5,018 nucleotides of DNA. Origin: Streptosporangiaceae bacterium (GTDB lineage Bacteria; Actinomycetota; Actinomycetes; Streptosporangiales; Streptosporangiaceae). Below the pieces are notes generated by a model. The model worked only from the letters and a program-made list of their open reading frames with translations. It had not been told where the DNA came from and ran no database searches. Shown here in pieces: positions 1 to 5,018 of the stretch. Numbering within the stretch: the stretch's first letter is position 1; each line of letters starts with the position of its first letter. The DNA lies in the NCBI GenBank assembly GCA_025934635.1, contig JAICWX010000501.1, positions 1 to 5,018 of the forward strand. Direction: 5' to 3'. The position numbers and the translations under genes were made by a program.

Positions 1-507
1 GACGCGATGACGTTCGCCAAGGGCCTCGGCAACGGCTTCGCCATCGGCGGCGTGGTCGCCCGCGGCGACCTGCTCGACGGGATCCGCGGCAACGGCATCT
101 CCACCTTCGGCGGCAATCCGGTCGCGACCGCGGCCGGCAACGCCACCCTGGACTACCTGCTCTCGCACGACCTGCAGCACAACGCCGCCGTCACCGGGAA
201 CCTGATCATCAGCGGGCTCCGCGAGGTCGGCAACAGCCTGCCGGTCGTCGGCGACGTCCGCGGCAAGGGCCTGATGTTCGCCGTCGACCTGGTCGAGCCG
301 GGCACCAGGAAGCCGAGCCCGCCGCTGGCCAGCCGGGTGCTCGAGGCGGCCAGGGAGCGCGGGCTGCTGATCGGCAAGGGCGGCCTGACCGGCAACACGC
401 TGCGGATGGCGCCGCCGCTGACGCTGAGCGAGGCCGAGGCCAAGGAAGGCCTGCAGCTCCTCAGCGACGCCCTGGTCGCCGTGAACGAGGAGGCGACCGC
501 CAAGTGA
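1..507 (+). CDS. Class III aminotransferase, 3' part (AGXT2-like; probable beta-alanine / 3-aminoisobutyrate:pyruvate type)
   Basis: Only the C-terminal 168 residues are in the window; the frame is open at base 1, so the ATG at base 7 is internal. The first residues, DAMTFAKGLGNG, hold the motif around the PLP-binding lysine of class III (omega) aminotransferases, with Lys at visible residue 7 (bases 19-21). STFGGNP at residues 34-40 is the conserved loop whose Thr usually touches the cofactor phosphate of the partner subunit. VRGKGLM and then GNTLRMAPPL (Arg at visible residue 135) match the C-terminal domain, where this Arg commonly holds the substrate carboxylate. The enzyme is cytosolic and should move an amino group from an omega-amino acid to pyruvate or another 2-oxo acid. 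The wording of the motifs resembles AGXT2 and bacterial beta-alanine transaminases more than GABA or ornithine transaminases. The overlap with mmsA supports a semialdehyde product such as malonate or methylmalonate semialdehyde. The family call is secure; the substrate is inferred from the neighbour. Confidence 0.9.
   Translation, partial: DAMTFAKGLGNGFAIGGVVARGDLLDGIRGNGISTFGGNPVATAAGNATLDYLLSHDLQHNAAVTGNLIISGLREVGNSLPVVGDVRGKGLMFAVDLVEPGTRKPSPPLASRVLEAARERGLLIGKGGLTGNTLRMAPPLTLSEAEAKEGLQLLSDALVAVNEEATAK
487..493 (+). promoter_or_regulatory. Shine-Dalgarno site for mmsA
   Basis: GAGGAGG lies inside the last codons of the aminotransferase gene, 10 bases before the GTG at 504. It is a near-perfect anti-16S match at a workable distance. 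It supports the GTG start and the GTGA overlap with the upstream stop codon, so the two genes are probably translationally coupled. Confidence 0.75.
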
Positions 508-2051
508 CGGGCAAGCAGGCGAGCGACGCGGGCTTGCCCGCGGAGAAGCGAGCAATTAAGCACTGTACCCACTGGATCGGCGGCAAGCCCTGGGACGGCG
601 AGGCCGCCCGCCGCGGCGATGTCTACGACCCGGCCACCGGCCAGGTCAGCGGGCAGGTCGACTTCGCCACCGCGGACGTGGTCGACGCGGCCGTGGCCGC
701 GGCCACCGAGGCGCTGCCGACCTGGCGCCGGATATCGCTGGCCAAGCGCGCCTCGGTCCTGTTCGAGTTCCGCAACCTGGTCAAGGCGAACGCGGCCGAG
801 CTGGCGAAGCTCATCACCGCCGAGCACGGCAAGGTCGCCTCGGACGCGGCCGGCGAGGTGGCCCGCGGCCTGGAGGTCGTCGAGTTCGCCTGCGGGATCC
901 CGCACCTGCTCAAGGGCGGGTTCTCGGAGAACGTCTCGACCGGGGTCGACTCGTACTCGATCCGGCAGCCGGTCGGCGTGGTCGCGGGCATCACCCCGTT
1001 CAACTTCCCGGCCATGGTCCCGATGTGGATGTTCCCGCTGGCCATCGCGTGCGGGAACGCGTTCATCCTCAAGCCGTCGGAGAAGGACCCGTCCGCGTCG
1101 CTGCTGATCGCGCAGCTGTGGGCCGAGGCCGGGCTGCCGGATGGCGTGTTCAACGTGGTACAGGGCGACAAGGTGGCGGTCGACGCCATCCTGGCCCACC
1201 CCGGCATCAGCGCGGTCAGCTTCGTCGGCTCCACGCCCATCGCCCGGTACGTGTACGAGAACGGGACCAAGGCGGGCAAGCGCGTGCAGGCCCTCGGCGG
1301 CGCCAAGAATCACATGGTGGTGCTGCCCGACGCCGACCTCGACCTGGCCGCCGACGCCGCGGTCTCGGCCGGGTTCGGCTCGGCCGGGGAACGCTGCATG
1401 GCGGTGTCCGCGCTGGTCGCCATCGACCCGGTCGGCGACGAGCTGGTCGCGCGGATCAAGGACCGGATCGCCGGGCTCCGGGTCGGACCCGGCACCGATG
1501 AGCGCTCCGAGATGGGGCCGCTGGTCACCGGGCCGCACCGGGACAAGGTCGCGTCCTACCTGGACAGCGGGGTCCGCGAGGGTGCCACGCTGGCCGTCGA
1601 CGGCCGGGTCCACCCGGTCATCGGGGGCGCCCAGGCGGGCTTCTGGCTCGGGCCGAGCGTGCTCGACCACGTCACCCCGGCGATGAGCTGCTACACCGAG
1701 GAGATCTTCGGGCCGGTGCTGAGCGTGCTGCGCGCGCCCAGCTACGAGGCGGCCGTCGACCTGGTCAACGACAGCCCGTACGGCAACGGGGTGGCCGTCT
1801 TCACCAGCGACGGGGGAGCGGCCCGCCGGTTCGTCTCCGAGGCCGAGATCGGCATGGTCGGTGTCAACGTGCCGATCCCGGTGCCGATGGCCTACTACTC
1901 GTTCGGCGGCTGGAAGGCCTCGCTATTCGGGGACACCCATGTGCACGGCACCGAAGGGATCCACTTCTACACCCGCGGCAAGGTGGTGACGTCCCGCTGG
2001 CTCGACCCGAGCCACGGCGGCGTCAACCTCGGTTTCCCGGTCAGCACCTGA
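504..2051 (+). CDS. mmsA: CoA-acylating methylmalonate-semialdehyde dehydrogenase
   Basis: This complete 515-residue member of the aldehyde dehydrogenase superfamily converts methylmalonate semialdehyde to propionyl-CoA, and malonate semialdehyde to acetyl-CoA, using NAD+ and CoA with loss of CO2. Visible signatures are PFNFP (Asn167, oxyanion hole), FILKPSEKDPS (187-197, NAD site), FVGSTPIAR (240-248), GSAGERCMA (292-300) with catalytic Cys298, EEIFGPVLSV (399-408), and the subfamily C-terminus SFGGWKASLFGD followed by GTEGIHFYTRGK. The ELGGK motif carrying the general-base Glu in hydrolytic ALDHs is replaced by ALGGAKNH (263-270), as expected for the CoA-dependent subfamily. Arg121 (VARGLEVVE) and Arg297 next to the Cys match, by motif, the two carboxylate-binding arginines known in Bacillus subtilis IolA. 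The start is GTG with a good Shine-Dalgarno; no other ATG or GTG lies before the conserved region, which leaves an N-terminal extension of about 20 residues. The gene overlaps the aminotransferase by 4 bases, so they form one operon in beta-alanine/3-aminoisobutyrate (pyrimidine) or valine breakdown. Confidence 0.96.
   Translation: MTGKQASDAGLPAEKRAIKHCTHWIGGKPWDGEAARRGDVYDPATGQVSGQVDFATADVVDAAVAAATEALPTWRRISLAKRASVLFEFRNLVKANAAELAKLITAEHGKVASDAAGEVARGLEVVEFACGIPHLLKGGFSENVSTGVDSYSIRQPVGVVAGITPFNFPAMVPMWMFPLAIACGNAFILKPSEKDPSASLLIAQLWAEAGLPDGVFNVVQGDKVAVDAILAHPGISAVSFVGSTPIARYVYENGTKAGKRVQALGGAKNHMVVLPDADLDLAADAAVSAGFGSAGERCMAVSALVAIDPVGDELVARIKDRIAGLRVGPGTDERSEMGPLVTGPHRDKVASYLDSGVREGATLAVDGRVHPVIGGAQAGFWLGPSVLDHVTPAMSCYTEEIFGPVLSVLRAPSYEAAVDLVNDSPYGNGVAVFTSDGGAARRFVSEAEIGMVGVNVPIPVPMAYYSFGGWKASLFGDTHVHGTEGIHFYTRGKVVTSRWLDPSHGGVNLGFPVST
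508..540 (+). repeat. Inverted repeat just inside the mmsA start
   Basis: The arms CGGGCAAGC (508-516) and GCTTGCCCG (532-540) are perfect complements of 9 bp around a 15-base spacer, beginning two bases after the GTG start codon. In mRNA this could form a hairpin in the first codons, leaving the ribosome-binding site at 487-493 free. A 9-bp stem of this spacing can arise by chance in DNA this GC-rich, so a function is not established. Confidence 0.35.
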
Positions 2052-2066
2052 CCGTCACCCAGGCAG

Positions 2067-2110
2067 ACGTGCCGGGCGCCGCCCCCGTGGGGCGCCCGGC
2101 ACGTTCGTTT
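2067..2110. terminator. Strong hairpin between convergent genes, probable bidirectional terminator
   Basis: ACGTGCCGGGCGCC (2067-2080) and GGCGCCCGGCACGT (2091-2104) are perfect complements of 14 bp with a 10-base loop. It starts 15 bases after the mmsA stop and ends 15 bases past the stop of the opposing MMPL gene. In the + direction a short T-rich run, TTCGTTT (2104-2110), follows; in the - direction there is no T tract. It therefore looks like an intrinsic terminator for mmsA, and as a stem-only element it may also stop or protect the MMPL transcript. GC-rich stems without long U tracts are common terminators in actinobacteria. Confidence 0.8.
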
Positions 2111-2119
2111 CCCTGTCGG

Positions 2120-4318
2120 TCAGCGGCTGGCCAGCACCGTGTCCGCGGCGCGGCGCGCCGCCCGCTTGCGCTGGGACCAGACGCGGTCGCCGAGCAGGGC
2201 CAGGCCGGCCGGCAGCAGCACGCCGCGGACGATGGTCGCGTCGATGAGCACCGCGACCGCCATGGCCACGCCGAACACCTTGAACTCGATCAGGGACAGC
2301 GTGGCGAAGATCGAGAACACCGCCACCATGATCAGCGCGGCGCTGGTCACCACGCCACCGCTGCCCGCGATGCCGTCGGTGATCGCGGTCCGCGCCGGGG
2401 CACCGGCCAGCCGCAGCTCCCTGATCCGGCTGAGGATGAACACGTGGTAGTCCATGCTCAGCCCGAACAGCAGCACGAACATGAACAGCGGCAGCCACGC
2501 GGTGATCCCGCCGTAGGCGGTGAAACCGAGCGGGCCCTCCAGGTGGCCGTCCTGGAAGATCCAGACCATCACGCCGTAGGCGGCCCCGACCGAGAGCAGG
2601 TTCAGGACGATCGACAGCGCCGGGATCCAGACCGAACGGAATGAGGCCATCAGCAGCAGGAACGCGAGACCTAGCACGAACGTGAAGACCCACGGGACCG
2701 TCTTCGCCAGCTGGGCGTCGAAATCGTGGTTGCCTGCGGTGAGGCCGGCCACCGAATAGCTGATCCCGGGGACCTGGCCGAGCGTGGCGGGCAGGGCGTG
2801 GTCCCGCAGGGTCGTCAGCGCGTTGTTGGATGTGGCATTGGTCCCGTTGCCGGCCAGCGGCACCGAGACCACCAGCACCTGGTCATGTCCGAACGTCGCG
2901 GTGCTTATCGGCTCGCGGATGGCGCCGTGGGTGCCCGCCACCTGGCCGTGCAGGGCGGCGATGGCCCGGGTGACCTGCTTGCCGCCCAGGTCGGTGCCGC
3001 CCCGGGAAGTCACGACCACCTCGGCCGGCACCGGGCCGCCGGGGAAGGCCTGCGCGATGTCCGCCAGGCCGTGCACAGCGGGCACGTTCGGCGGCAGCGA
3101 GTGGATGCCCGCGTCCTCCAGGTTCAGTGAGAGAACCGGCGCGGCCACCGCCAGCAGCGCCACGGTGGCCAGGCCGCCCCAGGCCAGCGGGTGCTTCACC
3201 ACGGCGCGGGCGAGCAGGCCCCAGAACTTCGACTCGCGCGCGGCGGTGCGCCGTCGGCCGAGGAACGGGATCCGGCCGCGGTCGGTCCACTTGCCGAGCA
3301 TGGACAAGATCGCGGGCAGGAAGGTCAGCGAGCCGAGCATCGCCACGCCGACCACCAGGATCGTGCCGATGGCGACGCCGGTGAACACGTCGATGCCGGT
3401 GAGGAACAGCCCGGCCAGGGCGATCATCACGGTCAGCCCGGACACCAGGATGGCCCGTCCGGAGGTGTGCGCCGCGATTCGCAGCGCCTCGGCGCTGCTG
3501 CGTCCCGCCGCCCGCTCCTCGCGCGTCCGGCGCAGGTAGAACAGCGAGTAGTCGATGCCCACCGCCATGCCGACCAGGAGCACGATCGAGGAGGTGGTGC
3601 TGTCGATCGGCAGCCAGCGGCTGGGTATGGCCAGCAGCGAGATAGCCGAGATCACCGCGGTGCCCGCCAGCAGCAGCGGGATGCCGGCCGCGATCAGCGC
3701 GCCGAACACGACGAGCAGCAGGGCCAGCGAGATGGGGACCGAGGTGATCTCGGCCTTCCTGAAGTCCTTGCTGGTCGCGCTGCCGATGGCCCGGTCGACG
3801 CTGGCACCGCCGGCCTCCTCGACCTTCAGTCCGGGGTGGTGGGCCTGGACCTTGGCGACCGCGTTCAGCGCGGGCACGACCGCCTGGTCGTCGTTATCCG
3901 GCTTGCCCGCCACGTTAAAGGTGACCAGCGCCGACTTGCCGCTGATCAGGCCGCGGCTGGTGATCGGGGACTGGATGTCGGCGGCCGATCCGGGCAGTGC
4001 CCTGAGCGCGGCGACGACCTCGCGGACCGCCTGCCGGATCTCCGGGTCGCTCCCGTAGACCTGGCCCGGCGAACGGCCCTGGATGAGCACGCTCTCGCTG
4101 TCGGGCTGCTGCACCACCGGACGGTCGAGGACCCGCTCGGCCCGGCCCGCCTGCCCGGGATCGTAGCTATTGACGTTGCTGGTGCCGAGCCGCTGCCCGA
4201 CCACGACCGCCGCGACGACCAGCAGCAGCCAGCCGAACACAGCGGTCTTGCGATGCCGCGCGGACCAGCCGGCCACGCGCTCGACGATGGGTGCCCGTGC
4301 GGGCTGCGTCGTTTCCAT
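2120..4318 (-). CDS. MMPL family (RND superfamily) membrane transporter
   Basis: The 732-residue integral membrane protein has the full duplicated MMPL plan: TM1 (about 27-43), porter domain 1 (about 44-190), TM2-6 (about 192-345), a cytoplasmic linker rich in Arg/Lys (342-366), TM7 (about 376-397), porter domain 2 (about 398-540) and TM8-12 (about 541-712), then a basic tail. The two proton-relay motifs are intact: GMAVGIDYSLF with Asp256-Tyr257, and FGLSMDYHVF with Asp623-Tyr624. These match the Asp-Tyr pairs known from mycobacterial MmpL3, so proton-driven export is expected. Family members move lipids, siderophores, pigments or drugs; nothing in the sequence fixes the substrate. The start chosen is the ATG at 4318 (METTQPARAP), which puts a short cytoplasmic N-terminus before TM1. 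A GTG at 4396 would add 26 residues but lacks a ribosome-binding site and would overlap a candidate operator. The site before 4318 is also weak (CTGGGG), so the start is moderately certain. The gene converges on mmsA and diverges from a sensor-like gene. Confidence 0.93.
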   Translation of the reverse strand: METTQPARAPIVERVAGWSARHRKTAVFGWLLLVVAAVVVGQRLGTSNVNSYDPGQAGRAERVLDRPVVQQPDSESVLIQGRSPGQVYGSDPEIRQAVREVVAALRALPGSAADIQSPITSRGLISGKSALVTFNVAGKPDNDDQAVVPALNAVAKVQAHHPGLKVEEAGGASVDRAIGSATSKDFRKAEITSVPISLALLLVVFGALIAAGIPLLLAGTAVISAISLLAIPSRWLPIDSTTSSIVLLVGMAVGIDYSLFYLRRTREERAAGRSSAEALRIAAHTSGRAILVSGLTVMIALAGLFLTGIDVFTGVAIGTILVVGVAMLGSLTFLPAILSMLGKWTDRGRIPFLGRRRTAARESKFWGLLARAVVKHPLAWGGLATVALLAVAAPVLSLNLEDAGIHSLPPNVPAVHGLADIAQAFPGGPVPAEVVVTSRGGTDLGGKQVTRAIAALHGQVAGTHGAIREPISTATFGHDQVLVVSVPLAGNGTNATSNNALTTLRDHALPATLGQVPGISYSVAGLTAGNHDFDAQLAKTVPWVFTFVLGLAFLLLMASFRSVWIPALSIVLNLLSVGAAYGVMVWIFQDGHLEGPLGFTAYGGITAWLPLFMFVLLFGLSMDYHVFILSRIRELRLAGAPARTAITDGIAGSGGVVTSAALIMVAVFSIFATLSLIEFKVFGVAMAVAVLIDATIVRGVLLPAGLALLGDRVWSQRKRAARRAADTVLASR

Positions 4319-4378
4319 GGCCCCAGAGTGGGTGACGGGCACGGCGCCCAGCCATGGTGCGATCTGCCGGAAGCGGGG

Positions 4379-4397
4379 TGGGGTTAGCCTCACCACG
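4379..4397. promoter_or_regulatory. Candidate iron box (DtxR/IdeR/DmdR-type operator)
   Basis: The 19-mer TGGGGTTAGCCTCACCACG has the core GGTTAGCCTCACC. Compared from memory with the Streptomyces iron box TTAGGTTAGGCTCACCTAA, 13 of 19 positions agree, and 12 of the 13 core positions; the one core difference (C for G at the centre) is at a position where both occur in DtxR-family sites. The outer TTA/TAA flanks are not kept. The centre is about 70 bases upstream of the MMPL start codon at 4318, a usual place for a repressor site, and about 66 bases upstream of the divergent gene. An Fe(II)-bound DtxR-family repressor binding here would make the transporter iron-regulated. This is a motif match only. 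Confidence 0.4.
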
Positions 4398-4411
4398 GAC
4401 CGGGGGGTCCG
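4396..4411. repeat. Short palindrome in the divergent intergenic region
   Basis: CGGACC (4396-4401) and GGTCCG (4406-4411) are 6-bp inverted arms around GGGG. It abuts the candidate iron box and lies between the two divergent genes, so it could be a second operator. The arms are short and all but one pair in each is G-C, so chance is a real alternative. Confidence 0.25.
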
Positions 4412-4440
4412 GTTGATGGCGGGCCCCTTGGCTCATGCCA

Positions 4441-4446
4441 TAGCGT
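4441..4446 (+). promoter_or_regulatory. Candidate -10 element for a leaderless transcript of the sensor gene
   Basis: TAGCGT fits the actinobacterial -10 pattern TANNNT and ends 7 bases before the A of the ATG at 4454. Transcription starting at that A would yield a leaderless mRNA, a common arrangement in actinobacteria. This agrees with the lack of a well-spaced Shine-Dalgarno: the only candidate, GGAG at 4448-4451, is just 2 bases from the ATG. No convincing -35 is seen at the matching distance; TTGATG at 4413-4418 would be 22 bases away. Confidence 0.35.
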
Positions 4447-4453
4447 CGGAGTC

Positions 4454-5018
4454 ATGTTCCTCGTCCGCGATCTGGTGTCACCGCGCACCTGGCTCGCCAT
4501 GACCAGTCACCTGGCCGGCTTCGTCATGGGGCTGGCGGTCTTCGTGGTGATCGTCACCGGCCTCAGCCTCGGGTTCGGCCTGCTGGTGCTGGCCCTGGTC
4601 GGGCTGCCGCTGCTCGGGCTGACGCTGCGGGCCGCCAGCTATTTCGCCGTCGCGGAGCGGGCCCGGATCGCCCTGATGCTGGGGACGCCGATCCCGGCCT
4701 GGCCGGCCGGCAGCCGGGCCGGATACCGCTGGGGCATCGTGCCGCGCCGGCGGGCGTTCGCCGAGAAGGCGACCTGGGGTGAGATCGGCTATGCGCTGCT
4801 GCGGCTGCCGGTCAGCGCGGTCGCGATGACGGTCAGCCTGACCGCCTGGTCCGCGGCCCTGGTCCTGCTCACGCTGCCGCTGTACAACAAGTACCTGCCG
4901 AGCGGCGGCGCCCGGATCGGTGAGGTGGTGTTCACGGGCTCGCCCTCGATGGTGGCGTCGGCGGCGCTCGGGCTGGCCCTGCTGCTGATCTCGCCGCAAC
5001 TGACCCGCGGCTTCGGCC
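4454..5018 (+). CDS. Membrane protein with N-terminal 'putative sensor' domain, probable sensor histidine kinase, 5' part
   Basis: The frame opens at ATG 4454 (MFLVRDLVSPRTWLAM) and stays open for 188 codons to the end of the window. There is an in-frame stop at 4385-4387 and no other in-frame ATG or GTG between it and 4454. The protein shows two closely spaced membrane segments (about 20-37 and 39-58, with LVGLPLLGLTLR), then AVAERARIALMLG (65-77), a cytoplasmic stretch with PRRRAFAEKATWGEIGYALLRLP (97-119 region), a third segment (about 118-142) and a fourth (about 165-180). This order, with the ER-containing helix after TM2 and the tryptophan-start repeat before TM3, is that of the four-helix sensor domain (Pfam 'Sensor', PF13796) at the front of many actinobacterial histidine kinases. 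The kinase part would lie beyond base 5018, so the kinase identity is inferred; a stand-alone sensor protein remains possible. It is divergent from the MMPL gene with 135 bases between start codons. Confidence 0.8.
   Translation, partial: MFLVRDLVSPRTWLAMTSHLAGFVMGLAVFVVIVTGLSLGFGLLVLALVGLPLLGLTLRAASYFAVAERARIALMLGTPIPAWPAGSRAGYRWGIVPRRRAFAEKATWGEIGYALLRLPVSAVAMTVSLTAWSAALVLLTLPLYNKYLPSGGARIGEVVFTGSPSMVASAALGLALLLISPQLTRGFG

Noticed and set aside
153..1670. Long open frame on the - strand, 505 codons, opposite the aminotransferase/mmsA genes
   Set aside because: Its composition (very rich in Arg, Gly, Asp, Val, Pro with no recognisable motif) is that of an antisense shadow in high-GC DNA. 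It runs through two genes whose + strand products have clear family motifs.
263..2051. Loss of the catalytic general-base Glu in MmsA (ALGGAKNH instead of ELGGK)
   Set aside because: This looks like an active-site defect against ordinary aldehyde dehydrogenases, but the change is normal for the CoA-acylating methylmalonate-semialdehyde subfamily. The coordinates given cover the gene broadly; the motif itself is residues 263-270, bases 1290-1313.
3191..4387. 398-codon open frame on the + strand opposite the MMPL gene
   Set aside because: The product is low-complexity, rich in Asp, Gln, Arg and Gly, without motifs, and lies wholly over a confident MMPL gene on the other strand, apart from its last bases.
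4319..4396. 26-residue N-terminal extension of the MMPL protein from the GTG at 4396
   Set aside because: No ribosome-binding site precedes this GTG, the extra residues do not look like an MMPL N-terminus, and the GTG falls within the candidate iron box and next to a palindrome. The ATG at 4318 is preferred.
4478..4999. 173-codon open frame on the - strand opposite the sensor gene
   Set aside because: The translation is low-complexity Arg/Gln/Gly/Pro sequence. The + strand frame over the same bases encodes well-formed membrane helices and family-like motifs, with strong G/C bias at third positions.
1..5018. tRNA, rRNA, CRISPR arrays, insertion sequences, attachment sites
   Set aside because: No direct-repeat array, no transposase-like product, no terminal inverted repeats and no tRNA-like cloverleaf were recognised on reading either strand. 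Coding sequence fills the window except for 2052-2119 and 4319-4453.

Overview
The window reads as chromosomal DNA from a high-GC actinomycete. The third codon position is almost always G or C. The gene content (a CoA-acylating semialdehyde dehydrogenase paired with a class III aminotransferase, an MMPL transporter, and a kinase-type membrane sensor domain) is typical of Streptomyces-like or Pseudonocardia-like Actinobacteria. The genus cannot be fixed from the sequence alone.

Left block (1-2051, + strand): the 3' end of a class III, PLP-dependent aminotransferase overlaps by 4 bases (GTGA) the start of a complete methylmalonate-semialdehyde dehydrogenase gene (mmsA). The pair fits conversion of beta-alanine or 3-aminoisobutyrate to malonate or methylmalonate semialdehyde, then to acetyl-CoA or propionyl-CoA. 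That is the end of reductive pyrimidine degradation and part of valine degradation. A strong 14-bp perfect hairpin at 2067-2104 closes this operon and lies between two convergent genes, so it may terminate from both sides.

Middle block (2120-4318, - strand): one complete MMPL-family (RND superfamily) membrane transporter. It has 12 predicted membrane segments, two extracytoplasmic porter domains and both paired Asp-Tyr proton-relay motifs. Its substrate is unknown.

Right block (4319-5018): a 135-base divergent intergenic region, then the 5' end of a + strand membrane protein (from 4454, running off the window). Its N-terminus looks like the four-helix 'putative sensor' domain found at the front of many actinobacterial histidine kinases. 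The intergenic region holds a good match to the core of a DtxR/IdeR/DmdR iron box, a short GGACC/GGTCC palindrome, and a TANNNT -10 hexamer placed so that the kinase-like gene could be transcribed leaderless.

No mobile element, CRISPR array, RNA gene or clearly novel system is visible. The most useful leads are the candidate iron box upstream of the MMPL gene and the divergent pairing of that transporter with a sensor gene.
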